Source: Hymenopus coronatus
Taxonomy: Eukaryota; Arthropoda; Insecta; Mantodea; Hymenopodidae
DNA length: 64,000 nucleotides
Assembly (NCBI GenBank): GCA_030762935.1
Contig: CM060881.1
Span: 99,752,501-99,816,500, forward strand
Direction of reading: 5' to 3'
In this document: positions 21,770-33,080 of the stretch, piece by piece
How positions within the stretch are numbered: position 1 is the first letter of the stretch
Layout of the letters: every line of letters begins with the position of its first letter
Made by a program: the position numbers and the translations under genes
Notes under the pieces: generated by a model
The model's database searches: none
Told to the model about the DNA's origin: nothing
What the model saw: only the letters and a program-made list of their open reading frames with translations

Positions 21770-22210
21770 AACCGGACAGAGTGAGCACCTATAAATGCTA
21801 TGAATTTTGTTTCTCAATCGAAATTTTCATATAATATGTTTTTAATTTTAATTTTAATGTGTCTATCATTCTTCGGAGTTCATTCTCACTTTTCACTATT
21901 AGTATATTTTCATCTGCAAAAGGTATTGTCTTTATAATATTATAATTCTTCCCAGGGTTTGCTGCTTCTAATGACTGATCATGCTGTCAAAATATACATT
22001 TAAAAAAGTGTTTAATATTGGACAATCTTTTCTAACACCTTTAAAAATCGTTATTGGCTCTCATATATTTATTTTAATTTTAGTTGTTATATACAAATTT
22101 CTAATTACATTTATTAAGTGTATTGGTACTGCATTGACTTTTTAAAATATTTCTCATAATTTTGTTTTGCACGCCTAATAATCTATAAATCTATAAATCT
22201 GGGGTTTTAG
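21770..22210 (-). pseudogene. LINE reverse transcriptase fragment
   Basis: The minus strand reads GVRKDCPILNTFLNVYFDS (RT motif like GVRQGCPLSP.LFN), then FADENILIVKSENELRRMID (FADD catalytic box and following helix), with frame changes between. RTE-like LINEs carry this motif order. Only about 440 bp remains, and both ends are unclear. Confidence 0.65.
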
Positions 22211-23489
22211 GTTGATCTCTCTCCCTTTTCTATTATTATTCTCATTATATTAGTAACATTGTTCTCATAGGGGAATAATGTGTGAAACTTATAGCTTTTC
22301 TGAAGCCTGTATGTTCTTTATTAATAATCTATCTGCTTTTTAATAATATATATACATATATATATATATGTTCATATATATCCTATATATAGGCTAGAGT
22401 AATGAAATATTTCTCTAGGATTAGCGTCGTTAAAAAACAAACACTTGATGAGAAACTAAAGCAACTTTCGAGGATAAAAAAACGTACCCCCCTCAAAAAA
22501 AATATTTTCTTCGATCATAATCAAAGCTTTTCGCAATGCCTCTCCAAATCTTACAGCTCCTGGTAAACGGGCTGAAAAAGGAATGTAAATATTTCTCATT
22601 ACGCAGCCAAAACAATTTAGTCCACAAAATTTACAACATAATATTAATAATAAACGAAATTATAAATGAATTACAGAACAACTTACAACAATTAGGGCAG
22701 GCAATCTAAGTTCTAAGGCGTTTATTAAAAAATCTGCCCCATGTTATACAAAATGCAACCTGCCACAGTCTTATCAAATTAAAAAAGTAAGAAAGTATGA
22801 TAATCCTCTAGTTATGGCATACGTCGAGACTAATAAATCAAATTCAATTAGCTTCGCCTCTTAGCGTTATGATTTATATAGACTAGCATTTACACGGATA
22901 TTTATAGAACTAACCACTTTTTTCGTGATCTCCGTACTTATCGTGTTGCCGCCCCACCCCATTTTTTTGTCCATTTGATTTTCGTGATCCATGTGTTCCT
23001 TTTCCACCGTGAAACATTTATCACACTCTGCTTGAAAGCAGACTGTTATTAGGTAGGCCGTTCTTTAAGCAGCAAGGGAACTGGATCCTCAGTAATGGAG
23101 GTTTAACTACTCGAACTGTATATTTCATATCACTGTTCCTTATCTAAGATATTGCTGTAGAAAAGTATTTAAAGTTTAAGTTTTAAACACAGCATTTTAT
23201 CTGAACCTCCTCAAATACTTCCGAGGCTTAGTACTGCACATTTAATTTGACTGAAGATTTATTTAAACCGAACCGATAGTTTATCAGCAGCTACCGTTTT
23301 ATAATCCTCTGGTTAAATCCAATCGCAATGCAATGTGTTGGTTTATCTGAAAGTTCAGACAAGAAGACGGTAGGTAATCATCTTCTTCGTATATCTTGGC
23401 TAAATGCTTTTGGCGTTGTAGAAAAAATATAATTGATCATGCTCTGAATATATACATATACGAAATAGCTGAAATTAACGGAAAAATAG
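22211..23489. other. 1.3 kb unassigned sequence
   Basis: AT-rich, with a short TATATA tract at about 22346-22370. It may include more degraded LINE sequence, but I could not read any motif. Confidence 0.45.
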
Positions 23490-24130
23490 TGAAGAAATGT
23501 GCAAACTTTTACACGACAAAGGCAGATAGAAATAATATAAAATATCTAAAAAATAAGACTAACTTTTAAGAAAATAACACGATTACAAGGGACCATGAAG
23601 CTATTCATATTGTTGAAAAACTTAAATACCTAGGTAGTATAATTGAGAAGGATGCTGAAGCCCTTGCAGATGTTAAAACTCAGAATAAAGAAAGAAAATG
23701 GTATTTTAGGCCTATTATATCCAATTTGGAAATCTAACGTTATATCAAGACGTGCTAAAATTGAAATTCTCAATAGAAATTTGAAATCATACCTATATGG
23801 TTGTGAAATATGGAAAACAACTAAATAAATTAAACAAATTACAAACATTTACCAAGAACTATAGAAGAATTATAAGAAAGAGCCAATTACAGGATCAAAT
23901 TTAGAATTATGGAAACCATCAAATAAAAAAAATTACTACTTTTGATCGGAATTGCCGGGGACATGAGTAAGAGAAAGACTAAGGAAATGGAACAGTTTAT
24001 CGAAATAATCGCTAAAGAATGAAGTAAAGAAACTGGTAAGGAATTGTGTTCGATGGAAAATTTGTGAATTTCCTATGTTCGTCGTAAGAAGCTACAGGAG
24101 ATATACTGATTGACGCCTCTAATGTTTACG
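23490..24130 (+). pseudogene. LINE RT C-terminal fragment, RTE-like
   Basis: Plus-strand frames read LKYLGSIIEKDAE, then LRIKKENGILGLLYPIWKSN (about 23670), ISRRAKIEILN..LKSYLYGCEIWKTTK and a partly recognisable LQTFTKNYRRII. This is the post-catalytic region typical of RTE-type reverse transcriptases. Stops and frameshifts are frequent. Confidence 0.8.
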
Positions 24131-24649
24131 CTAATAATTAGTCAGAATTTCATTACTGGATTCCTATTTGTTATATTTATGCTTATTTCTGGCATGTATT
24201 GTTATTTTAATGGAAAACCAGTAATATAGCATCAAACCATCAATCATACCTTCTCGTAACGTGCAGTATCTGGTTTGAATTTCACCAAATAAGGTTAGGA
24301 TTGTCTGATTCGTAAGCCTGAATCTGTTAAGATTTCATGGTCATTCCACATTGAAAGTGATGACGAAAATTCTGGGTGTACGAGAACTTTTATTTATATG
24401 AAAAACTTCATAATTACTCCGCGATTGCTCAAATACCTCCGCAATGTCTACAGGTGCATCCCAGACGCCATCTTACAGCATAACATTAAATGCAGTTAAA
24501 CGGAGGAGTTCAACTGTAGATGAAACGCAGTGAAACTAAAAAATATAGCTTAAACCTAATAAGGGGTTAAAATCTCGATTATAATACCGCCTCTAAACCC
24601 TATAGAACACACACACACATCGAGGTTTACGATGAAAACCTAATCCTTT
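24131..24649. other. unassigned spacer
   Basis: Contains an ACAC microsatellite of about 14 bp at 24607-24622. No other feature was recognised. Confidence 0.45.
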
Positions 24650-25562
24650 TTACTTTCTCTACCCCTGTATGTACAATGTACATAGGGATAGAGAAGTATT
24701 GTATTCCACCCAAAAATTCGATTTCACCGGAAATATATGTTTTAGGGTTCCCTGTATCCAAAAAAAGCATTTTCACTAAAAGGTCTGTGTGTGTCTGTGT
24801 GTGTTTGTGTGCCCGTGTGTACGTGTGTCCGTGTGTCGGTGAACACGATAACTCAAAAACGAATAGTAGCTAAAATACCAAATTTGGTATTTAAGTTTAT
24901 TATCTTCTAGAGATGCGACACGAAAATTTTGAGAAAAATCCCCCCACCCCAAACTACCCTTTACATGGAACTTTTTTCGAAAATTTTGATTTTCTTAAAA
25001 ATGGCTTTAACGATTTTGATTAAAATATCGTACATTAAAGATATTTAGCTGACAAATAATATGTATATCTTGAATTTTCTGGGAATAGCTTCTAAATACC
25101 TGTTTAATCTGGATGAATTTTGCTTAATTTGGCATAACTAGTAAACCGTAAGAGATAGACAAATACAAAAAAATGTAGATCTTGTTAAAATACACAAGTT
25201 ATGTCATATACATTTTTCTAGTGGAGCTTACAGTTTTCGAGGTATTCATTGTTATTAGTTTCAGTTGTGAAGGACTTATACTTTTCTCAGACGGGAGTGT
25301 GCGGTTTTCTTTGTTCTACTCCTGGCCAAGAAAAGAAGGGATTTGTAATGATAATCGCAGAACGACAGCTTTTAAAACATTTGACCATGGCTTTAACCTA
25401 GTGTATTCCTTATTTTTTTCCAACTTATAAGGAACTAAATAATAAGAACATTGTGCTAATGAGTACCTTGATTAGCAAGATGCGGAAAGAAGAATAATAT
25501 TATGTAAGAAGCTTTGTAGAACAGCTAGAGAAAGTCATGTGAGTGTAACACATCAGATTTTT
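24650..25562 (+). mobile_element. HINE-like copy, full length
   Basis: About 912 bp. TTTTTACTTTCTCTACCCC start with palindrome (TATGTACAATGTACATA), CACCGGAAATATATG, GT-rich microsatellite 24784-24842, dyad-region AATACCAAATTTGGTATTTAAG, and the end CAGCTAGAGAAAGTCATGTGAGTGTAACACATCAGATTTTTT. A good reference copy. Confidence 0.95.
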
Positions 25563-25975
25563 TAATTGGCCTTCCAACTCTTCTTCTAATTCCCTCTGGT
25601 CATTAGTCTTGTGTTCTTTTTAATAATTTCTTGCTCTGCCAACATGTTGATTGCAATGTTTCCTTTTTAGTAGGTCCTCTATGTAAAATTCTTTTCTTAT
25701 GTCTTCATTGTTTATCCTGCCCATTGCCCTTATGGATCAATTTATATTTTTCTGGGTAACTTTAGTTTTGCTGTTTTCTGATCCGTATGCCAATAAAGCT
25801 CTTATGACAATTTCATAAATGTTTACCTTACTTTTAGTGTTCAAATGTGTATTCTTCCAAACACCATATTGCATATGAATTAAAATTGTCACTGTTCTGC
25901 GAGAGTTATACGAGTATCTAACTTCTTCAATTTAATTTCGACAATTTCATAGGGTTACTTCCAAATATTGACACT
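25563..25975 (-). pseudogene. LINE RT C-terminal fragment
   Basis: The minus strand reads VWKNTHLNTKSKVNIYE, VIRALLAYGSEN and then RINNEDIRKEFYIEDLLK-like sequence. This is the C-terminal part of an RTE-like reverse transcriptase. An HINE-like copy separates it from an N-terminal piece of RT at 26381-26760 on the same strand. Confidence 0.75.
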
Positions 25976-26026
25976 AGATTTCTTGCTCAGTGATTTTGCC
26001 TTTGATTTCTAATTTGCAACTTACAA

Positions 26027-26380
26027 TTTTTACTTTCTCTACAAGTGCTACGTACATAGTGTATAGAGAAGGTATTGCACTCCACCATAAAATTCGATAG
26101 CGAGATTTCACCGGAAATATGTGTTTTAGGATCCCTGTATCCAAAAAAAAAAGTATTTTCAGAAAAAGGTCCAAGTGTGTGTGTATGTGTGTGTGTCCCT
26201 GTGTCTGTGAACACAATAACTCAAAAACGAAAAGTCGCTGAAGTACCAAACTTGGTAATTAAGTTTAATATCTTCCAGGGATGCGACGCGAAGATTTTGA
26301 GAAAAATCCCCCACCCCAAACTACCCTTTACATGGAACTTTTTTCGAAAATTTTGATCTTCTAAAAAATGGTTTTAAAGA
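26027..26380 (+). mobile_element. HINE-like copy, 5' part, inside LINE
   Basis: Young-looking 5' half: TTTTTACTTTCTCTACAAGTGCTACG, palindrome, microsatellite (26175-26202), dyad ACCAAACTTGGTAATTAAG, stopping after TTTTGATCTTCTAAAAAATGG. LINE sequence resumes immediately. Either the 3' end was deleted or the insertion was incomplete. Confidence 0.88.
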
Positions 26381-26760
26381 TTTTTATTACTATTTGACAA
26401 TTATAAATATTACATCTGTTGTTCCTCTATTTTGCTTGAATCTTTGTTCTTTTTCTTTTAATTTCCTATATTGTTCCTTATAATATTTGTAAATAATTTT
26501 AATTTAAATAACAGAAATGTCTTCTAAAATGTGCGGGTACTTTTTGTTTTATCCTTCTTATATTTTTCACCTTGTTCTCTATTGTATTAAAATATTTTGT
26601 TAATTCTTTACTTAAAAATTTCCTCCATATTCTAGGAGCTCAGTTGTTACTGCGCCTAATCCAGTTGCTTATCTACTCTTTAAATCCTTCACTGTTTTTA
26701 TAAATGCTTCATTTGTTATATCTATTCCACCTTCATTTTTAAATTTCCCTGAAATGTAGC
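26381..26760 (-). pseudogene. LINE RT N-terminal fragment
   Basis: The minus strand reads ITNEAFIKTVKDLKSR, ATGLGAVTTELLEYGGNF (normally KAPGIDGV..ELLK) and later QRFKQNRGTTDVIFI, an RT N-terminal order. Likely the same insertion as 25563-25975, now split by an HINE-like copy and with the catalytic section missing. Confidence 0.7.
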
Positions 26761-27456
26761 ATTTTTATTACTATCAATAAATAGTTCTTGTAAATGTATT
26801 GCAGAACTTTGAAGATAATTTGAATAAGAAAGATGACTCATGTTATCTACACAACTACCGATACAATTATTAATGTAATAGGTTTCGAGAAGTCTATAGG
26901 AATGTGACTTCAAGGTTGACCATGATTCTCAAAACACTGCAGGTGGTGATGACGTTATCCAGAGTGATGGAATAGCTTCTCGCTAGATTTTGCCATCATC
27001 GTCGTCATCCGCTGGTCACAAGGTGTATTAGGTCATTGTTCTCAAGCTTAGGAAGTGTTTTCCTTGACGGGAATTCCAATCACACTACGTTACACCGAAA
27101 ATTTCAATCATTTTCTATACAAGGTAAAAATCGTGATCTTGGATGGTGTCATCACTACCAAGATGTGTGGAGTATCAATATAGGAATAAATATTAAACAT
27201 ATTTGCAATGATACTCAAAGTGCATACAACAATTTAAGCATCGGGTATTGCTTACGGTTGCTTTACATTGGAGTTAACTGCACAGAGTACGTTAAGGCTG
27301 CAGTCTCCGCCTATTTTACTTTCAATAGCGGCTCCTAAGTATGCATTTCGAGTGTTCAGAAAAGTTTGAGAGTCAAATAGTCCAGGAAAAGTGAAATAGC
27401 ACCTGCTGTATAATAATAATGATTTTGAACAAGTGGACGACGATGATGATGGTGAT
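26761..27456. other. unassigned sequence
   Basis: A plus open frame at 27036-27338 (100 codons) and a minus frame at 27252-27509 overlap. Neither has a recognised domain, signal or codon pattern convincing enough to call a gene. Confidence 0.4.
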
Positions 27457-27805
27457 GTTTTATTTGACATATAAATATCTTCAAGAGATGGTATTTCAAT
27501 CAAAATCATGAGTCATTTTAGAGAAAATCAAACATTTTAAAAATGTTTCCATATAAGGTAGAGTTTAGAATGGGGAATTTTTTTCAAAATCTTCGTGTCG
27601 TATTCTTGGAAGCTACTGAACTTAAATACTTTGGTATTTTACAGGTTCTTCGTTTTTTAATTATCGTGTTCACAGAGTTATCTAAAATGCTTTTCTTGTA
27701 TACAGAGGATATTAAAACGTGTATTTCCGGTGAAATCTCGGTATCAAATTGTTGGGTGGAATATAGTACCTGTTCTAGATATTATGTACATGGTACGTGA
27801 ACAAA
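27457..27805 (-). mobile_element. HINE-like copy, 5' part
   Basis: Minus copy covering the family's 5' half: from TTTATTTGACATATAAATATC through the dyad (27618-27640) to CACCTGTT-region and palindrome (TATGTACATGGTACGTG). It abuts the next plus copy 5' end to 5' end. Confidence 0.85.
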
Positions 27806-28533
27806 AAGCAAAAAACAGTTTTAGAAACATGTTCGTGTATGTGTCTGTGGATAGCATAACTCAAAAGGCAAAAGTCACTTAAATACCAGAACTTGGTATT
27901 TAAGGTTTTTAAGAAAATACCCCACTCCAAACTACCCTTTACATGGAATATAATTCGAAATTTTGATTTTCTAAAAATGTGATATAATGATTTTGATTCT
28001 TCTTCTCTTCTGGCTCTACAGCCCTTGGTGAGCTTTGGCCTCATGAATGATTTTGATTAAATGTCGTATATTAAAGTTGGGAATAGCCCCTAAAGTCTTC
28101 TTCATTCTGAATTACTTTTGCATAACTGGTAAACGGTAAGAGAGAGACAAAAGCTACTACACAGATAATGTAGAATCTGGTTAGAACATACACTTATGTC
28201 ATATACAGTTTTTTTAGAGCTAACCATTTCAAAGATATTCGCTGTCAAATAGTTTAAACCTTTCTTAAACAGGAAGCTCTCAATTTCGTACCTCTATTGT
28301 TTTACTCTGACCATGGAAATAGAATTTCAGTGTCTGACAATCGCATATGGACAGTTTTTAAAAGATTTGTCTGTCGCTTTAGCCTAGTGCATTTCCTTAT
28401 TCTTATTCTACTTATAAGGAAGTGAGTAATAATAAGTGGTAATGTTTAACTTGAATAGCATTAGGTAGATAAAAATTAATCTTTGTAAGAACTGATAGAG
28501 AAAGTCTTGTGAATGGAACACTTCGATTTTTCC
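27806..28533 (+). mobile_element. HINE-like copy lacking first ~120 bp
   Basis: Starts at the A tract (AAAAAGCAAAAAACAGTTTTAG) just before the microsatellite and runs to GATAGAGAAAGTCTTGTGAATGGAACACTTCGATTTTT. It carries a 47-bp insertion with a 13-bp duplication at 27986-28058. The missing 5' part may have been lost when the minus neighbour inserted in this tract. Confidence 0.88.
27986..28058. mobile_element. 47-bp retro-insertion with 13-bp TSD
   Basis: AATGATTTTGATT occurs at 27986-27998 and again at 28046-28058. Other copies have it only once. The 47 inserted bases include GGCTCTACAGCCCTTGGTG and GCTTTGGCCTC. Long duplication plus tiny insert suggests a LINE or SINE 3' end cut short early in reverse transcription. 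The donor family is not visible in this window. Confidence 0.8.
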
Positions 28534-29193
28534 GAATGTGTCGTACCATCAATGAACACCACTTCCAAACTCAGCAAAAGAAGTTTTCGGAGTGGCTTCT
28601 TCAAGACCTCGAAAAGGTCTTAATCAAGCTGGAAGAATACGGCGTTTGGCAGCATCTCAACAGCTTCTTACAGTCAGTCTTCTTGGGAAACTGGTTTACT
28701 CTGTTGTTGAGTGCTTCCTTGTCCCTTCTAGTTGCGGATGCTTTTCTGAGATGGTTAATGCTATCAAACACTACCACCGATCAATTAGCTGTTAATCTCT
28801 GCTCTATTCATGCATTTTTCTTCAGAACTCTCTATGATGACTGTCAAATATTGTCGGCGCCTGGAGGAAAGCTGTAAATAATTCGTATTATAATCTTCTT
28901 TTCTGTTAATTCACAGGGACATAGATCACAATACTAGACAAACACAGAAGGATATTTTTCCCGGGGATGTGTGAACTAATATGATATACTCATGATATAT
29001 CAAATAATCCCGCAGTACACCGCAAATGTTTTTATTTTCTCTTATACAGACGTTTCCAAAACTGTACTTGCGATTACAGCCCCTATAAGAGGGGGGGGAT
29101 GTGAGGACTATGACGTTACGCCCATTCACCCCTTCCCTGAGACATGCAATTGTGGATTGTCTATCGTAGTGAAATGGCTGCTCCAAAGCATAC
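28534..29193. other. unassigned; open frame of unknown value
   Basis: A frame open over 28509-28877 (122 codons) has its ATG inside the preceding repeat's tail, so the true start, if any, is unknown. The predicted middle is hydrophobic-rich (GNWFTLLLSASLSLLVADAF). I recognise no family. A G9 run lies at about 29092. Confidence 0.35.
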
Positions 29194-29450
29194 CTCCGTG
29201 GTGTAATGGTTACCATGCTTCATATACTCGGTCGCGGGCTCAAATCCGATGAAGGACGATGGTATTTTTCGGGCGTAAAAATCCTTAGCATGGTAGGACC
29301 GTTGAACCCGCGTCGTAGGTTTACATCATGGAAAAGAACCTCAAGCCTGATGGAGAGGTATCTGAGTAAAATTAAGCGGTATTTCACACCCAGTATAGAT
29401 TGGGACGCTGAGAACCACAGCAGTTAAAGAGCACCGATGAATAAAACTCC
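29194..29450 (+). mobile_element. tRNA-derived SINE, family S2
   Basis: The head CTCCGTGGTGTAATGGTTACCATGC is box A-like, and GGGCTCAAATCC is box B-like. The body (GACGATGG...TTTTCGGGCGTAAAAATCC, AAGAACCTCAAGCCTGATGGAGAGG, GGGACGCTGAGAACCACAGCAGTTAAAGAGC) matches the minus copy at 43484-43785. Some internal bases are deleted compared with that copy. Confidence 0.85.
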
Positions 29451-30956
29451 ACTTCCATTTCCAAATCATAATAAGAATCCATGAACGTTTAAAGACGAAT
29501 CGGAGGAACAATTTTTGTATTACTTCTGACGAAAATGTAAAGTGCCGTATTTGTTACAAAAGGCTAGCACGTCATTATATTGCGTGTCACAAAGAGCATT
29601 ACAAGCAAATAATCTTAAGAAAATTAATCATTAAGTGTAAGTACAGTGATTATCATATCCAATAACATATTATTCATATTACTATTATTACTATAACCAT
29701 TATTATTTACATCCTTATTAACATTATCATTAAATGCTCTGTAGGAGTATAATTTAATAAATTCATCGTGTTTTAAACATTCTTCAGAAGGTATTGCTGA
29801 TAGAAGCTGAGTATTTTCTTAGGAATAAAAATGTGATAATGGATAAAAGTGCATCATTCATAATCGTATTATAGGGATGGAATATGCAATACAAATGCAG
29901 GAACTGAAGAGTTTTTCAGTAAAATTGCATTCACGATCTCAGATAGCAGATGCAAATCTATGTGCGCAGTTAAAGCAGTCTAAATGTGACAGTGCTGTAG
30001 ATTTGAATACTCTTGTGTCGTAATTCTTAAATCACCGAACTGCAACACTTCTCCCTACCGCCAACTACGCCCAATACCTTTGTAGTGCTCTAAGGTATCT
30101 CTGATTACGTAGACTTTGTAGACGCCTGCTCTAATGTTTATCAGGCTTCTGGACATAGATACAATTGGTGTCCTTTCGGCACAAAATATCTTAGAACGTT
30201 TATTTAAGATATTTACAATGAAGGTACTATTCCCAATCGATCTATCTGAAATGAGGTGTTTTTCTTCAAAGCTTGGCTACTAGCAGCAGCCTAGATAATC
30301 CCAGATGAAAAGAGTACGTTGCTGAAAATTGCCTCGACTTGATGACTTATCATGATTAACCACCTGTAGATCTTAACAAAAAGAAGCTCTTTCAATTTCT
30401 CTCATCACATTCCTGAAAAACCTACAGAAAACTTGGCAAAAACAAATAAATTATTTCCCTTCAGGTTTGGAACACTGAAAAGGCATTTTGTAATCATTTG
30501 TGGGGAGCATCTAAACCACTTTTTTTTTTCCGTTCCCACACTAAAGTCGACCTTGACCTGTTCACAACAATAAGATCTAAGACCGCCACCATTCTTGCGG
30601 TGATGTAAACCATTTTACAAAAACATAGGAAGCCATTAGTTCATCACAAGTTTCCTTACAAGGCCTCTTCTTTCTTGACTGTGGAGGGGCTGTAGGCCAT
30701 TAAACAAGTTTGTAGCATCACACAGTGGCAATTATGAAATACCATCTACGATGAGAGGCAATTGCAAAACATTCTGTTGTTAAATCCTAATCATCCAACT
30801 TCTTGTATAATCAAAACAAAGCATGTAAGAATAGGAGTCCACCTACATCAACCAGCTGTTTCTGGAAAGAATGAACATGTAAATATCATAGATGGGTACT
30901 AAAATATCCAGCGCAAGATCTCGAGTGCAAAATTCTAATATATATTCAAAATTTTT
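29451..30956. other. 1.5 kb unassigned sequence
   Basis: No reliable feature. A short stretch near 30100-30140 (GACGCCTGCTCTAATGTTTA) resembles the end of the LINE fragment at about 24115, hinting at an old LINE 3' end. I could not confirm more. Confidence 0.4.
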
Positions 30957-31110
30957 CTTTCTTTCTCTACTCCTTACGCATTGTGGCAATTATTCATTCT
31001 ATCCAAAAATTTGATACCAGAAGTCACCACAAATATACGTTATGATTCTCTCTGAATCCAAAAGAAAAGGTTCATGTATGTGTGTGTGCTTTGGACAGCA
31101 TAATGCAAAC
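30957..31110 (+). mobile_element. HINE-like copy, 5' segment (split)
   Basis: TTTCTTTCTCTACTCC start, CACCACAAATATACG, microsatellite 31075-31088 and GGACAGCATAATGCAAAC. It stops at the A tract before the dyad. The rest of the same copy resumes at 31903, after an inserted minus copy. Confidence 0.8.
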
Positions 31111-31902
31111 TTCTGAAACGTTATATTCAATGATTTTCTCTATTTATATTGTAGCATATTATTCTTATAAAAAACTTACTCTTCTATGTAAACACGCTAA
31201 TCGAGATAAACTTTAGCAGAAATTATATTATTACTACAATGGTACCTTTTACTAGGGGAATAAGGAAACAATAAGTTAAACCTATAGTCAAGTATTTAAA
31301 ATTCCGCTTTTGACATTTCGTCCTCTTTGCTTGATCAGTAAAAATACCTATATGCATTGGAAAATCTACAATTATAGCAAGCAATATCTAGGAAACGGTG
31401 AGCTGCACAAAACAAATGTATTCGACAAATTGTGTGTTTTTACGAGATCTACATTTTTGTGTTGTAAGTGGTTGTCTGTCTCTCATGGTTTATTAATTAT
31501 TCAAATATCAACCAGAATGAAGAGAACTTCAGAGATTATTCGCAAGAAATCTAAGATATGCAAGTAATTTGTGAAATAAATGTCTTCAATATATGGTATA
31601 TGTTACTCAAAATTCTTTGAAACATTTCTGAGGAAATCAAAACTCTATTTTTTATGTAAAAGGTCGTTTGGAATGGGTGAATTCTCTTGAATTGTTCGCG
31701 TCGCATCCTTAGAAGATGTTGAAGTTGAATATTAGGTTTGGCATTTAACAGACATTTTCGTTTTTGAGTTAAGGTAATTCATACGCACACACGAACACAA
31801 ATATTGACCTGGTATTTCCGGTAAAAACCAGACATCAAATTTTTGGGTGGAATGCTACACTTTCTCCATCTATGTACTATATGCTAAGTAGAGAAAGTAA
31901 AA
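31111..31902 (-). mobile_element. HINE-like copy nested in another
   Basis: Minus copy. The degraded 3' end is at left (ATTCAATGATTTTCTCTATT) and the 5' palindrome and TAGAGAAAGTAAAAA start are at right (about 31865-31902). It lies between the two parts of a plus copy (30957-31110 and 31903-32532), within that copy's CTCAAAAACG tract. Confidence 0.82.
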
Positions 31903-32532
31903 ACAAATGGTTGGCTAAATAGAAACTTGCCATTTAAGTTTGTCTTCAAAAGAAAGATTTTAAAAAATACCCCCCACGTCAAATTTGTCTTTAAATATAA
32001 ATACATTCGTTATTTTGATATTCACGAAAATGGCTTTAATGATTTAGATAAAAATCGTTAAAGACTTGTCTAGATTATTTTCATGACAAATTAAATGAAT
32101 TTCTTGAATGTTTTAGAGATAGTCTGTGAAGTTCTCTTTATTTTTAATGAATTCTGTATAAGTTGTAAATCATGAGAGATAGTCAAAATCTTCCTAAAAT
32201 GTAGATCTGGTAATAGCAAACATATTTAGTAAAATGAAGTGAAGGCATTTATTTGCGATATATTTCTTGTTATGTATTTGAATTTTCAAGTATTTATATT
32301 TGTCTTAGTTGAAAGGACGTTATTCTTCCTTCCTTTTTATCCCTTGGCTTTGCAAAGAGCATGGAATTTCAAAACTATTAGATAGCAAAAATCTGATAGT
32401 TACTGTATCCTATAATGTGAAGTGGAAACTACATCTTGATTAACAAGAAATAAATAAAATAATAAAGCTTATTAAAATAGATTAAAGAAGATTAACTAGA
32501 GAAATGTTGTGAATGCGGTGCATTATTTTATA
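31903..32532 (+). mobile_element. HINE-like copy, 3' segment (split)
   Basis: Continues where 31110 stops: GGTTGGCTAAATAGAAACTTGCCATTTAAG is the diverged dyad. It then runs collinearly to AGAGAAATGTTGTGAATGCGGTGCATTATTTT. Confidence 0.82.
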
Positions 32533-32579
32533 ATTATAAAACTATAAACTCTTCTTTGCACTGGCACTGATCAAGATTG

Positions 32580-32744
32580 CTCCGCAATAAAGCTTAAGAC
32601 TCGCATTCGGTTCCAGGTTTGATTACCGTGGGTGGGCCACTCTGAACATGGACTGAGTTTTTTCATGGTTTCCCCAGGTAGATAGGAGATGGTTTACAGT
32701 TATCGTTTTATTTAAAACCGTGGGGGGTTTTGTACGTATATCAC
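32580..32744 (+). mobile_element. tRNA-derived SINE, head-to-tail remnant
   Basis: Box B-like GGTTTGATTACCGTGG at about 32613 is followed by GGGCCACTCTGAACATGG and TTTTTCATGGTTTCCCCAGG, a SINE-like body. The upstream A box is not clear. Convergent with the minus SINE at 32745-32888. Confidence 0.55.
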
Positions 32745-32888
32745 ATACATATTTACACTGGCATTCATACTTACAAGTGAATAACCATTGGGAATAATCT
32801 TGGTAAGAGAAAAATTTCATCCCTTGGCAGGCGATCGAACCCAGAAACCCTTGCAGAGCAGTCAGGAGCTCATCAGACTGAACTTATT
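32745..32888 (-). mobile_element. tRNA-derived SINE, family S3
   Basis: On the minus strand a tRNA-like head with CTGGGTTCGATCGCCTGCC (box B) leads into TTCTCTTACCAAGATTATTCCCAATGG. It matches the minus segment at 43965-44085 (GGTTGGATTCCCGGCTGC, then ATCCAGAATTATTCCCTATCC). Confidence 0.6.
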
Positions 32889-33080
32889 CTATAAAGTCTT
32901 GCTTTTGTTCTGATGATGTAGATTAATGATCTTGATGCACGCAAAGCTCGATTGACTAGTTCTATTACTTCCCTTTGCAGATCTCCTTTGGAGATGGTTA
33001 ATACTCTAAGGTATTTAAAACAACACACCTGCTCAATAGTTTTCCTTTCAACTTTAATTTGTATCGTATAGGGTACTTAC
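32889..33080 (-). pseudogene. LINE RT fragment
   Basis: The minus strand reads IQIKVERKTIEQVCCFKYLR (compare FKYLG), ISKGDLQREVIELVNRALRA, a post-catalytic RT region of a LINE. About 190 bp with no neighbouring LINE sequence. Confidence 0.6.

Noticed and set aside
28509..28877. 122-codon open frame
   Set aside because: The start lies in the conserved 3' end of an HINE-like copy. No family is recognised, and overlapping frames are also open.
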